A stretch of DNA of 64,000 bases from Candidatus Viadribacter manganicus (GTDB lineage: Bacteria > Pseudomonadota > Alphaproteobacteria > Caulobacterales > Aquidulcibacteraceae): positions 1,806,980 to 1,870,979 of the forward strand of contig NZ_CP013244.1 in the NCBI RefSeq assembly GCF_001679665.1, in the 5' to 3' direction. Below the pieces are notes generated by a model. The model saw only the letters and a list, made by a program, of their open reading frames with translations, ran no database searches and was not told where the DNA came from. Shown here one piece after another: positions 1-8,565 of this stretch. A program made the position numbers and the translations under genes. How positions within the stretch are numbered: the first letter of the stretch is position 1; every line of letters starts with the position of its first letter.

Positions 1-789
1 CGCACGACAACGAAGCACACCAAAGTCGCCGAACGAAAGCTCCGCCGACTGACCCACCACGATTTGATGGACGCCAGTGACCGCGCCGCTCGAGACCAAT
101 TGGCCTTTGCGCAACGGCCGGCCACGCTCCGCGCAATGCGTGAGGAGGAATGCTAGCGCCGCCAAAGGTCCGCCTGGCAACACCGCCGCATTGCCCTCGC
201 CCACCGGCTTGCCCTCGATTGCGGTTTGCGCCACCGCCCGGCGCCAATCGAGTTCACGCCAGTCTTTCACTTCAGCGCCAACCACGAGCCCAGAATTATT
301 GCCGAAATCCGACACCGTGACCGCTGGGCCGTGATCGTTGATCTCGGCGAAGGGACTGCCAGCGAGTTCGATGCCGATGTGCACCGTACCGATCAGCTCG
401 GCTGCGTCATCCGCTCTCCACGTGCGCTGCATCGGGTCCTGATCGCGACCGATCTTCAAAACGAACTCTGCCTCAACAGCGGCAAAGCCGCCGCCCAGAA
501 CGGCGAGATCAACGGTTTCCGAACCCCGCGCGTGGACGACTTGGCGGGCGAAAATCGGACCCGCGATGCGATCAGTACCTAGATCGGCCCTGAGATCGGT
601 CTGTACCAAGCCAATTTTCCAGCCGGCGACCTCGTCGTCCCAAAACCCAATCGCCGCGTCCTGGATCCGATAGGCAGTCGCCAGATCGGCAGGCATTTCT
701 CCCGGATAAACGCGTACGGGCGCGGCCCGATAACGAGCCTCAACGAAGGTTCGAGCTATGGCGGCCGCCGAAGCGGCTGAAAACGGCAC
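1..789 (-). CDS. 2-keto-4-pentenoate hydratase / fumarylacetoacetate hydrolase-family protein, 3' end cut by window edge
   Basis: An open frame of 263 codons runs on the minus strand from a GTG at 789 to the window edge without a stop. GAGG lies 9 bases before the GTG. The translation shows the MhpD-type order: an N-terminal helix region, AYRIQDAAIGFWDDEV, GWKIGL, then AVEAEFVLKIGRD and HIGIELAGSPF, and a C-terminal SSGAVTGVHQIVVGQS segment. Family members are about 260 residues, so almost the whole gene is present. The family hydrates 2-hydroxypentadienoates in aromatic meta-cleavage or acts on related 2-keto acids; the substrate here is not known. It is divergent from the KDPG aldolase gene, so both may serve 2-keto acid metabolism. 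Membership in the family is clear, the exact reaction is not. Confidence 0.85.
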   Translation of the reverse strand, partial: MPFSAASAAAIARTFVEARYRAAPVRVYPGEMPADLATAYRIQDAAIGFWDDEVAGWKIGLVQTDLRADLGTDRIAGPIFARQVVHARGSETVDLAVLGGGFAAVEAEFVLKIGRDQDPMQRTWRADDAAELIGTVHIGIELAGSPFAEINDHGPAVTVSDFGNNSGLVVGAEVKDWRELDWRRAVAQTAIEGKPVGEGNAAVLPGGPLAALAFLLTHCAERGRPLRKGQLVSSGAVTGVHQIVVGQSAELSFGDFGVLRCRA

Positions 790-899
790 GTCTAAAGTCC
801 TCGCCTAATAATAACATAGCGTTTTCCGTTGGTTACGGTGCGATCGGGGAGGATCGCCCGCTTCGCCCGGGCCGCCTTTAACTCATGATTGCACCCTTA

Positions 900-913
900 G
901 GAAACCGGTGTCA
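900..913. promoter_or_regulatory. LacI-family type operator candidate upstream of eda
   Basis: GGAAACCGGTGTCA is a near-palindrome around ACCGGT. It fits the general LacI-family operator form TGNNACCGGTNNCA at all but the first base. It lies 62 bases before the chosen ATG of eda, in the divergent spacer with the hydratase gene. This suggests control by a sugar-responsive LacI-type repressor, but no such gene is in the window. Confidence 0.45.
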
Positions 914-975
914 ATTTGCTTCACGCACCCACGCTCAGCTTGAATCTGAACGGCAAGCAGGCCCACACAGGACCC

Positions 976-1617
976 ATGACCCAACCCCAAGACGCCAGCG
1001 CCGTCCTCTCGATATCCCCCGTCATCCCGGTGGTCACGATCGACAGCGCCGCGGACGCCGTGCCGCTGGCGCGCGTTCTGCTGGCGAGCGGCGTTCGCAC
1101 AATCGAGATCACACTCCGCACGCCAGTTGCGCTGGACGCCATTCGCGCAATCGCGAGCGAGGCGCCGGAGATGGTTGTAGGCGCCGGCACGGTGCTCACA
1201 GAAGCCGATCTCCACGCAGCGATCGAAGCTGGCGCACAATACGCGCTATCGCCAGGCGGCACGCCGAAACTGATGAAGGCCGCGCGCAAAGCAGCCATTC
1301 CGTTCGTGCCGGGCATCTCGACATCGAGCGAGATCATGCGCGGCCTCGAACTCGGCTACACCTGTTTCAAGTTCTTCCCAGCCGAACAACTTGGTGGCGT
1401 CGCAGCGTTGAAAGCCATCGGCGCGCCTTTGGCAGCGGCGAAATTCTGTCCTACCGGGTCGATCACGCCGGCCAAGGCGCCAGATTATCTTGCGCTCACG
1501 AACGTGCTCTGCGTCGGCGGTTCATGGATCGCGCCATCGGACAAGATCAAAGCGGGCGATTGGGCTTCAATCGAAAACGCGGCTAAGCAAGCAATGACGT
1601 TAAAGCCTGTCGCGTAA
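976..1617 (+). CDS. eda: 2-dehydro-3-deoxy-phosphogluconate (KDPG) aldolase
   Basis: Cleaves KDPG to pyruvate and glyceraldehyde 3-phosphate, the last step of the Entner-Doudoroff pathway, and can also act on related keto acids. The 213-residue product has the class I aldolase features: Glu44 in RTIEITLRTP, the phosphate-binding loops VGAGTVL and SPGG, and the Schiff-base Lys132 in CFKFFPAEQ, followed by PTGSI. The ATG at 976 is preferred because AGGA lies just upstream and the length matches the family; a TTG at 916 would add 20 residues and begin immediately after the putative operator. It is transcribed away from the hydratase gene and its last 18 bases overlap the 3' end of the convergent puuB-like gene. 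Confidence 0.95.
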   Translation: MTQPQDASAVLSISPVIPVVTIDSAADAVPLARVLLASGVRTIEITLRTPVALDAIRAIASEAPEMVVGAGTVLTEADLHAAIEAGAQYALSPGGTPKLMKAARKAAIPFVPGISTSSEIMRGLELGYTCFKFFPAEQLGGVAALKAIGAPLAAAKFCPTGSITPAKAPDYLALTNVLCVGGSWIAPSDKIKAGDWASIENAAKQAMTLKPVA

Positions 1618-2853
1618 CGCGTACCAAAGCATGCCAAGTACATAGAGCGGAGAGCGCAATGCTGCGCCGCCGGGAAACTCAGGCGGCGCGATGCTCGCAA
1701 GCACATCGAAGCGCTCTGCCGTTCCCGCCATGGCTTCAGCCAACACCTTTCCAGTCAGAGCAGGCAATAAGACGCCCTGCCCCGAATAACCGTGGGCAAA
1801 GAAGAGATCGCCGAAGCGGCCAACATGCGGAAGCCTCGACATACTAATCGAGACCAACCCACCCCAGGCGTAATCGATCGCCGCATTCGCGAGTTGGGGA
1901 AATACGCCACCCATATGTTTGCGTCCAAACGCGGCGATGTCCGAAGGTGGATGCGGCGTGTAGCGCTCGCCACCCCCAAAGATCAGGCGCCCATCAGCGC
2001 TCATGCGAAAGTAGTTCACGACGAAGCGGCTATCGCTCACCGCGAGATCGTCGCGCACCGGCAGGTCGGTCAGCGGCGCCGTTGCCACCAGGTAATTCGC
2101 CACCGGCATAATTCGCACGGCCAGTCGCGCGTCTAGATCGCCCAGCAGCGCATCACACGCCATGACCCCGTATCGCGCGCGCACAACGCCCGCCTCGGTC
2201 TTTGCGACGACGCCCTCACTCGTATCGACGCGAAGCACGCGCGAGCCTTCATAAAGTTGAACACCAGCATCTCGCGCCGCGCCGGCAAGGCCATGCGCGT
2301 AGTTCAGCGGATGCAGATGCCCGCCGCCGCCATCTCGCAATCCGCCGTGAAATCCCGGCGCATCGGCCACGGCTCGCGCTTCTTCCGCCGATACGACCCT
2401 CGACCCGCTATAGCCCATCGTCTTCGACAACGCTTCGACTTCGGCGCGCATCCAATTCAAGTCCGCCGGCTTGCTCGCCAACGTCAGATGCCCATTCTCC
2501 CGGAGGTCACACTGAATCTTGTGTTTTGAAATACGTGCAAGCGTCAGCGCCCGAGCTTCCAAGCCAAGGTCGCACATCACCTTCGCGCGCGCTTCGCCAA
2601 AGGTCGCGATCAACTCAACCGCACCCTTACGCCAGCCCGGGATCATCTGCCCGCCGTTGCGGCCAGACGCACCCCAACCGATTTTTCCGGCCTCGAGCAG
2701 AACAACCGAGAAGCCACGTTCAACGGCGTTCAGCGCCGCATGAATCCCCGTATATCCGCCGCCAATGACAACGACGTCAGCGGAAATCTCACCTTCCAAT
2801 TTGGACGCAGGCGCAAAAGCGTTGGCAGTCGCAACATAATACGACCGCTCCAT
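1600..2853 (-). CDS. puuB: FAD-dependent gamma-glutamylputrescine oxidase-like (PuuB family)
   Basis: A 417-residue DAO-family flavoenzyme. The N-terminus SYYVATANAFAP resembles E. coli PuuB, and the dinucleotide-binding VVVIGGGYTG lies at residues 27-36. ASGRNGGQMIPG and a C-terminal FFAHGYSGQGV segment, both typical of the family, follow. PuuB oxidises the amino group of gamma-glutamylputrescine to the aldehyde, releasing H2O2 and ammonia. The gene follows puuA directly, so the two are probably translated as a coupled operon. The ATG at 2853 gives a family-like N-terminus; a GTG at 2877, with AAGG six bases upstream and touching the puuA stop, is an equally possible start. Other amine substrates cannot be ruled out. 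Confidence 0.85.
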   Translation of the reverse strand: MERSYYVATANAFAPASKLEGEISADVVVIGGGYTGIHAALNAVERGFSVVLLEAGKIGWGASGRNGGQMIPGWRKGAVELIATFGEARAKVMCDLGLEARALTLARISKHKIQCDLRENGHLTLASKPADLNWMRAEVEALSKTMGYSGSRVVSAEEARAVADAPGFHGGLRDGGGGHLHPLNYAHGLAGAARDAGVQLYEGSRVLRVDTSEGVVAKTEAGVVRARYGVMACDALLGDLDARLAVRIMPVANYLVATAPLTDLPVRDDLAVSDSRFVVNYFRMSADGRLIFGGGERYTPHPPSDIAAFGRKHMGGVFPQLANAAIDYAWGGLVSISMSRLPHVGRFGDLFFAHGYSGQGVLLPALTGKVLAEAMAGTAERFDVLASIAPPEFPGGAALRSPLYVLGMLWYALRDRL

Positions 2854-2878
2854 TCCCAGTCCGGAATTGAAGCCCACG

Positions 2879-4234
2879 TCAGACCTTAAGCAGCAAGTGA
2901 TCACGTTCCCAGGATGAGATCACACCCTCGAAGTTCGCAAGCTCATGCATCTTGATCTGATGGAACGCATTACAGAAGTGCTCACCCAAGAGCTCACGCA
3001 CGGGCGTGCAGCGTGAGAAGCGATCCAGACCCTCGCTCAAAGTGCGCGGCAAAGTACGCGCCCATTTATAGGCGCTGCCCTGCACCATCTCGGCCGGCGC
3101 GATCTTGTCTCGAATGCCGATGTATCCACACACCAACACCGCTGCGACGGCGAGGTACGGATTGGCGTCTGCACCTGGCAGGCGGTTTTCAATACGGCGG
3201 TTCTCGGGCTGCGAAATCGGCACGCGCAGTCCGCACGAGCGGTTGTCGTAACCCCATTGCAGATTAATCGGCGCCGAGAAGTCCGGGCGCATACGCCGGA
3301 AAGAATTCACGTTCGGCGCAAACAGCGGCGTCGCATCGCCAAGATACTTCTGCAATCCACCGACGAAGTGACGGAATATCTCGGTGTTGCCATCGCTTTC
3401 GCCATCGCGCGGAACGCCAAAAAGATTGTGACCCCTCTTCGCATCAACGAGCGAAACGTGAAGGTGCATCGCCGAACCTGGCTGGTTCTCCATCGGCTTT
3501 GCCATGAACGTCGCGTAGACACCGTGCTTCAGCGCCACCTGACGAACGATGCGCTTGAACACCAGCACTTGGTCCGAAACGTGGATCGGATCGCCGTGAT
3601 TGAAATTGATCTCTAGCTGCGCCGTGCCGCTTTCGTGGATCATCGTGTCGAGATGCAGCGAAGCCGCCTCAGCGTGCTCGTAAATCGTCTCGATTAGATC
3701 CTCGTATTCGGTGATCGCTTCCAGTCCGTAAGGCTGCGGCGATGTCTCGGAGCGTCCCGATCGCCCGGCGGGCGGCGCAAGCGGCAGATCCGGATCGGTG
3801 TTCACTTGCGTGAGATAGAACTCGAGTTCCGGCGCCACCATTGGCCGAAGACCCGCGTCCTCGTAGAGCTTCATAACTTTGCGCAGCACGTAGCGGGGCG
3901 CGATGTCGTAGGGTTCGCCGGTCGTGTTGTACGCATCCGCGAACACGAAGGCCGTCGGCGTCTTGTAGCCCGGCGCGACGCAGAGCGTGTCGATATCCGG
4001 TCGCAAGACCACGTCCGGGTCCTGCATCGAGATCTCTTCGTCCGCCTCGTCGGCGTACTCGCCGGTGACGGTCAGCAAGTAGATGCTTGATGGGATGCGC
4101 AGCGAGCCATCGCGCTCGCTTTGGAGGAATTTTTGAGCGGGAAAAACCTTACCGCGGATGACCCCATTCATGTCCGGGATCAGGCATTCGACCTCGCCGA
4201 TGCCGCGTTCTTTAATCCAGTTCGAAGAGCTCAT
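2879..4234 (-). CDS. puuA: Glutamine synthetase-family ligase, probable gamma-glutamylputrescine synthetase
   Basis: A 451-residue member of the type I glutamine synthetase fold. It has the N-terminal beta-grasp segment with DMNGVIRGKVFP, then the catalytic domain with ELEFYLTQ, ESGTAQLEINFNHG, GSAMHLHVSL, the NSFRRMRP loop and the RIENRLPGADANPYLA block, so all the metal- and ATP-binding signatures are there. In PuuA-type enzymes ATP drives coupling of glutamate to putrescine, the first step of the glutamylated polyamine route. The start is taken at MSSSNW (4234); a GTG at 4243 is possible, and neither has a strong ribosome-binding site. It leads a two-gene operon with puuB and is divergent from the GntR regulator. 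Confidence 0.88.
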   Translation of the reverse strand: MSSSNWIKERGIGEVECLIPDMNGVIRGKVFPAQKFLQSERDGSLRIPSSIYLLTVTGEYADEADEEISMQDPDVVLRPDIDTLCVAPGYKTPTAFVFADAYNTTGEPYDIAPRYVLRKVMKLYEDAGLRPMVAPELEFYLTQVNTDPDLPLAPPAGRSGRSETSPQPYGLEAITEYEDLIETIYEHAEAASLHLDTMIHESGTAQLEINFNHGDPIHVSDQVLVFKRIVRQVALKHGVYATFMAKPMENQPGSAMHLHVSLVDAKRGHNLFGVPRDGESDGNTEIFRHFVGGLQKYLGDATPLFAPNVNSFRRMRPDFSAPINLQWGYDNRSCGLRVPISQPENRRIENRLPGADANPYLAVAAVLVCGYIGIRDKIAPAEMVQGSAYKWARTLPRTLSEGLDRFSRCTPVRELLGEHFCNAFHQIKMHELANFEGVISSWERDHLLLKV

Positions 4235-4532
4235 GACACACACATGTTTTCACGCACGCAGAAACGCGTTGCGCCGAGACGGCGCGCGAGAACCGCAACT
4301 GAAATTCTTTCAAACGGGCACGGTGCGATCAAAACCATGCAGCCAGCTAAGGCCGCTCGCGAACCGGACCCATCCGCCTTCTTGGGAAGGCTGCGGGAGC
4401 GCATAAGTCACCTGATAAGCCACTATCCCGGCTGGGCCTGGGGCAAGTCAAGGCGCCACAGCCCGCGGTTGTAGTGTTCATTTTGTGTAGTTTTGTAATG
4501 CGCGTACCTCTTGATGGGTCTAGAGGCGGCAG
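4235..4532. promoter_or_regulatory. Divergent control region between puuA and the GntR gene
   Basis: About 298 bases without a credible gene separate the two divergent starts. The stretch nearest the regulator (about 4470-4500) is much more AT-rich than its surroundings and contains repeated TGTAGT/TTGTAAT words, as expected for promoters and operators. I could not find a clean palindrome that would define the GntR site. The short open frames here overlap nothing known and look like chance. Confidence 0.5.
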
Positions 4533-5192
4533 ATGATTTTGAATTTTAAAGGCTCGGACGAAGGGCTGAACGCCAGCGTTTATGCTGAATTGCGCAAGCG
4601 TATCGTCACGGGCTTCATCTCACCAAACCACGAATTGTCAACCCGCGGCCTCGCAGGCGAACTCGGCGTTAGCCAAACCCCGGTTCGCGACGCCCTCTCT
4701 CGCCTCTCCGCCGAAGGCGCCGTTTCAATTCGCTCAAAGCGCCGCGTGCGCGTGCCTGAAATGACGAGCGAACGCTTTGACGATCTGCTGCGCTGCCGGT
4801 TGTTGCTCGAGCCTGAGGCTGCCGCACTGGCCGTTCCGCACCTCAATGCTGAGGATATTCAGCGCCTGCGCGACCTCGACGTGCAGCTCGCGACCGCCGC
4901 CGCCGCGAATGACGCCGCCACCTACATGCAGGCGAACTACGACTTCCATTTCGCGCTCTATCGGGCTCAGCCGCAAAAGACGCTGACTCAGCTCATCGAG
5001 ACACTATGGCTGCAGTTCGGCCCCTACATGCGGGTCGTGTTCGGCCGCGTCGCCAGCGGCAAGCTCAACGACAGCCACCAGATCGCGATCCGCGCCATCG
5101 AGTCCGGCGATGCCGAGGCCCTGCGCGCGGCGATCACCCATGACATCTCCGACGGCATGGGCCTGCTCGGCCGCAGCGCGCTTACGCCTTAA
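4533..5192 (+). CDS. GntR-family transcriptional regulator (FCD/FadR subfamily), likely polyamine operon regulator
   Basis: The product has 219 residues. The N-terminal winged helix-turn-helix spans about residues 12-75 with the recognition segment ELGVSQTPVRDALSRLSAEG. A C-terminal all-helical FCD ligand domain follows, with the metal or ligand histidines expected in YDFHFALYR and near the end (ITHDISDGM). GAGG lies six bases before the ATG. It sits between, and reads away from, the puuA-puuB operon, and its 3' end overlaps the spuC-like gene by 11 bases tail to tail. The placement strongly suggests that it controls the polyamine genes, with a glutamylated amine or GABA as a possible effector; this is inference from context. 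Confidence 0.9.
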   Translation: MILNFKGSDEGLNASVYAELRKRIVTGFISPNHELSTRGLAGELGVSQTPVRDALSRLSAEGAVSIRSKRRVRVPEMTSERFDDLLRCRLLLEPEAAALAVPHLNAEDIQRLRDLDVQLATAAAANDAATYMQANYDFHFALYRAQPQKTLTQLIETLWLQFGPYMRVVFGRVASGKLNDSHQIAIRAIESGDAEALRAAITHDISDGMGLLGRSALTP

Positions 5193-6579
5193 CTTCGGCC
5201 TTCAACGCGCGCAGCGCCGGCTCTGACTCACGTAGCGCACGGCCGATAAAATCGACCATACGATCGATCTCCTCGCGCGTGATAATAAGCGGCGGGCACA
5301 TCACGATCGAGTCACGGATGCCGCGGACCATCAGCCCGTTGCGGATGCATGCATCGCGCACGATCGGTCCGGCCTTGCCCTCTTCACCGGTGAAGCGCTC
5401 ATTGGTCCCTCGTTTCGACACGATCTCGACCGCGCCGATCAAACCAAGCGTCCGCACTTCGCCCACAAGCGGATCGCTCTCCAGACGGCTCAGCGCCGCA
5501 GCATAGTACGGACCGATATCGTTCTTCACGCGCTGGACCAGACCCTCACGTTCGATGATTTCGAGGTTCTTGAGCGCTACCGCCGCCGCGACCGGGTGGC
5601 CTGAATAGGTGTAGCCGTGGACAAAATCGCCGCCCTTCTCGCGGAGCACTTCGACGATCTTATGCGACACGCCGACCGCCGAGATCGGCAGGTAGCCTGA
5701 CGACAATCCCTTCGCCATCGGCACCAGATCGGGTGTCACGCCGAAGTGCTGGAAGCCGAACCATTCACCCAGCCGGCCAAAGCCGCAAATGACTTCGTCA
5801 ATGACCAGCAAGATGCCGTATTTCTTGCAGATGGCGTCCACGCGTTTCCAATAGCTCTTCGATGGAATGATTACGCCGCCAGCGCCCTGCACGGGCTCAC
5901 CGATGAACGCGGCCACATTCTCAGGACCGACGGCAAGAATGCGATCCTCGATCTCTTGCGCGCAGCGCGCGTAGAAACTCTCGTCGTCTTCGCCGAAGCC
6001 TTCACCAAATTTGTAGGGCTGCGCCACGTGTTCGACGCCCGGGATCGGCAAGCCGCCGATCGGGTGCATCGCCTTCATGCCGCCGAGGCTCGCGCCCGCC
6101 ATTGTCGACCCGTGATAGGCGTTGCGTCGGCTGATAAACACGGTGCGCTTCGGCTGGCCCGACACATTCCAATAGTGACGCACCATGCGCATCACCGTGT
6201 CGTTCGCCTCCGAGCCAGAGGAATTGAAGAACACGTGCTGCAGATCGCCGCCGAGCAACTCGGCCAGTTTCGTTGCGAGCAACACGGTCGGCGGCGTCGC
6301 CGTCTTGAAGAACGTGTTGTAGAATGGCAGCTCCTGCATCTGTTCAGCCGCCGTGCGCACGAGTTCATCGCGCCCGTAACCGACGTTCACGCACCAGAGC
6401 CCGGCCATGCCATCTAGGATCGCATTGCCTTCACCATCGAAGATGGTCGAGCCTTCGGCACGCGTGATGATGCGGCTTCCGCCAAGCGCTTGGATTTCGC
6501 CGTAATTGGCCTGCGCCGGTAGATGGTGCGCAACGTCGAGACGACGGAGTTCAGGAATATCGTAATTACGCGCAGCCAT
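5182..6579 (-). CDS. spuC: Class III aminotransferase, putrescine/GABA--pyruvate type (SpuC-like)
   Basis: A 465-residue PLP enzyme of fold type I. It carries GLWCVNVGYGR at about 61-70, the phosphate-binding NSSGSEAND at 119-127, Asp261 in VIDEVICGFGR, and the PLP lysine Lys290 in MAKGLSSGYLP. It resembles Pseudomonas SpuC, which transfers the amino group of putrescine to pyruvate, and GABA-pyruvate transaminases. The ATG at 6579 was chosen over upstream starts because AGGGA lies nine bases before it and the N-terminus then matches the family. It is the last gene of the nine-gene polyamine operon, 40 bases after puuD, where it could take GABA to succinic semialdehyde or open a direct putrescine route. 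Confidence 0.9.
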   Translation of the reverse strand: MAARNYDIPELRRLDVAHHLPAQANYGEIQALGGSRIITRAEGSTIFDGEGNAILDGMAGLWCVNVGYGRDELVRTAAEQMQELPFYNTFFKTATPPTVLLATKLAELLGGDLQHVFFNSSGSEANDTVMRMVRHYWNVSGQPKRTVFISRRNAYHGSTMAGASLGGMKAMHPIGGLPIPGVEHVAQPYKFGEGFGEDDESFYARCAQEIEDRILAVGPENVAAFIGEPVQGAGGVIIPSKSYWKRVDAICKKYGILLVIDEVICGFGRLGEWFGFQHFGVTPDLVPMAKGLSSGYLPISAVGVSHKIVEVLREKGGDFVHGYTYSGHPVAAAVALKNLEIIEREGLVQRVKNDIGPYYAAALSRLESDPLVGEVRTLGLIGAVEIVSKRGTNERFTGEEGKAGPIVRDACIRNGLMVRGIRDSIVMCPPLIITREEIDRMVDFIGRALRESEPALRALKAEVKA

Positions 6580-6619
6580 GGTCGTTCCCTCGTTCATTCT
6601 TGTTGTCGCGCGCCGGAGA

Positions 6620-7381
6620 TCAGCCGGCGACGAGCGGTTCGCGGCGCAGAGCACGGCCCAGAAGCTTGAAAAAGGTCTGGCTCTGCGGGTTTTCGTGCGC
6701 CTTCCACTCGGGGTGCCATTGCACCGCGAGTACGGGCGCGCCGTTCACTTCAGTCGAAATCGCTTCAATCACGCCGTCCGGCGCCGTTGCTTCAACCTTC
6801 AGCCCAGCACCCAACTTATCGACGCCCTGATAATGCACGCTCACAACATCGAGTTCGTCGCGCTGATAGGCGCTCTTCAAGACGCCACCTTCTTCCAGCT
6901 TTACCGGATGCACGTGCTCGAAATACTCGACGAAGCTCTTATCGCTCGGCGCATGGTGGGCGATCAGCTCATCAGCTTGCGCCATGTCGCGTCGCAACGT
7001 ACCGCCGAACGCAACGTTCAATTCCTGGAACCCACGACAAATGCCGAACACTGGCTTGCCAAGTTCAAGCATGCCTTCGATCAGATGCGCAGTCATTTCA
7101 TCACGCGCTGGATCGAACGGACCGGGCGCGTCATCGACCAACGCGCCGTAGCGCTTCGGATCTAGGTTCGACGGCGTGCCCGTCAACAGTAAGCCATCGA
7201 GACGCGGCGCGATCTCTTTTGCGTGCATCAGCTCCGGCATCGCCGGCACGAGCAGCGCAGCCGCATCGGCATAGACGAGCGAAGACACAAGGTAACGCGT
7301 CATCACCGCTTGCGCGGCTTGCGTCTCCACAGTGCGGTTGCAGGCGATAACGCCGAGTACGGGACGATCTTTGAAGGTCAT
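6620..7381 (-). CDS. puuD: Gamma-glutamyl-gamma-aminobutyrate hydrolase (class I amidotransferase fold)
   Basis: The 253-residue product belongs to peptidase family C26. The nucleophile Cys115 is in FGICRGFQE and the rest of the catalytic triad is His223 and Glu225 in QWHPEW. PuuD hydrolyses gamma-glutamyl-GABA to glutamate and GABA, the release step of the glutamylated putrescine route. The ATG at 7381 lies four bases after the stop of the upstream ATPase gene, so translation is probably coupled, which would explain the lack of a strong ribosome-binding site. Confidence 0.92.
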   Translation of the reverse strand: MTFKDRPVLGVIACNRTVETQAAQAVMTRYLVSSLVYADAAALLVPAMPELMHAKEIAPRLDGLLLTGTPSNLDPKRYGALVDDAPGPFDPARDEMTAHLIEGMLELGKPVFGICRGFQELNVAFGGTLRRDMAQADELIAHHAPSDKSFVEYFEHVHPVKLEEGGVLKSAYQRDELDVVSVHYQGVDKLGAGLKVEATAPDGVIEAISTEVNGAPVLAVQWHPEWKAHENPQSQTFFKLLGRALRREPLVAG

Positions 7382-7385
7382 GTCG

Positions 7386-8561
7386 CTAAGATAGGAGCAC
7401 CGCGGGCGAACAGGCGTGCCAGGCGAGCCAAACTGGCTCATCCCAGGTAAAATCTTCCTGATCGTAACGCGTCAAATTTGAACGGAAGGTCTTCACGCGG
7501 CGTCCGCCCTCAACCTCGACCTCGTAATTGGTCTCGCTGCCGAGATAGACGATGTCACGAATGACGCCCGGCACCACATTGGTGCCCTGTGGCGCATCTT
7601 CCATTTTCATCGCCGTCGAGCCATCGGCGCGCTTGTGCATCTCGATCTTTTCGGGACGCAGCGCCACCCAAACCGTCGAGCCACGCGCACCCGTCACGCC
7701 ATGATCTAGATAAACCGGCGCGGCAAGCTCCGGCACCCGCACCAGCGCGTGCCCCGGCTCGTCTTCCGCCAGCGTGCCCTCGAACATGTTCACGCTACCG
7801 ACGAAATCCGCCACAAAACGAGAATTAGGAAACTCATAGAGATCCGCCGGCGTCGCCACTTGCGTCAGCACACCTCGGTTCATCACAGCGCAACGCGTGG
7901 CGATCGCGAGCGCTTCGTCCTGATCGTGCGTCACCATAATGAAGGTGATCCCCACCTTCTCCTGCAGGCTCGTCAACTCCGAGCGCATTTGATCGCGCAA
8001 TTTTGCGTCGAGCGCCGAAAGCGGCTCGTCCAGCAACAACACGCGCGGACGCTTAACCAGCGCACGCGCCAGCGCAACGCGCTGACGTTGACCGCCTGAC
8101 AACTGATCCGGCATCCGTGCGCCCAGACCGCCAAGCTTCACCAGCTCAAGCGCCTCGTCGACACGCTTCTTGATCTCGCCGCCGTCAACGCCGTCCATCT
8201 TCAAGCCGTACGCGACATTGTCCGACACCTTCATATGCGGAAAAACGGCGTAGCTCTGAAACACCATGTTCACCGGCCGCTTGTTCGGCGGCAGCGCGGC
8301 GACGTCCTTTCCATCGATCAAGATTTTGCCCTCGCTGGGCGTCTCGAAGCCCGCGAGCATCCGCAGCAAGGTCGTCTTGCCGCAACCCGACGGGCCGAGC
8401 AGGGCGAAAAACTCACCCTCACGAATGTCCAAGTTCACATTGTCGACGGCGACCATTTTCCCAAAGCGTTTGGTCACGCCTTGAAACGAGATGATGGCGT
8501 TCTCTTTGACGTGAGGCGTGGGCTTAGCCGCCGGAGCGTTTGAGACTTGAGCGTCTGTCAT
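7386..8561 (-). CDS. potG: Polyamine ABC transporter ATP-binding protein
   Basis: A 391-residue ATPase of the spermidine/putrescine importer group. It has Walker A GPSGCGKT (56-63), the Q-loop in FQSYAVFPHM, the signature LSGGQ (154-158), Walker B ending in LLLDEP with Asp178-Glu179, and the H-loop in VTHDQDEAL. A C-terminal TOBE region ends near FTWDEPVWLAW. It energises uptake through the two permeases encoded just upstream. The chosen ATG (8561) starts four bases after the stop of the potI-like gene. Confidence 0.93.
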   Translation of the reverse strand: MTDAQVSNAPAAKPTPHVKENAIISFQGVTKRFGKMVAVDNVNLDIREGEFFALLGPSGCGKTTLLRMLAGFETPSEGKILIDGKDVAALPPNKRPVNMVFQSYAVFPHMKVSDNVAYGLKMDGVDGGEIKKRVDEALELVKLGGLGARMPDQLSGGQRQRVALARALVKRPRVLLLDEPLSALDAKLRDQMRSELTSLQEKVGITFIMVTHDQDEALAIATRCAVMNRGVLTQVATPADLYEFPNSRFVADFVGSVNMFEGTLAEDEPGHALVRVPELAAPVYLDHGVTGARGSTVWVALRPEKIEMHKRADGSTAMKMEDAPQGTNVVPGVIRDIVYLGSETNYEVEVEGGRRVKTFRSNLTRYDQEDFTWDEPVWLAWHACSPAVLLS

Positions 8562-8565
8562 CGGA

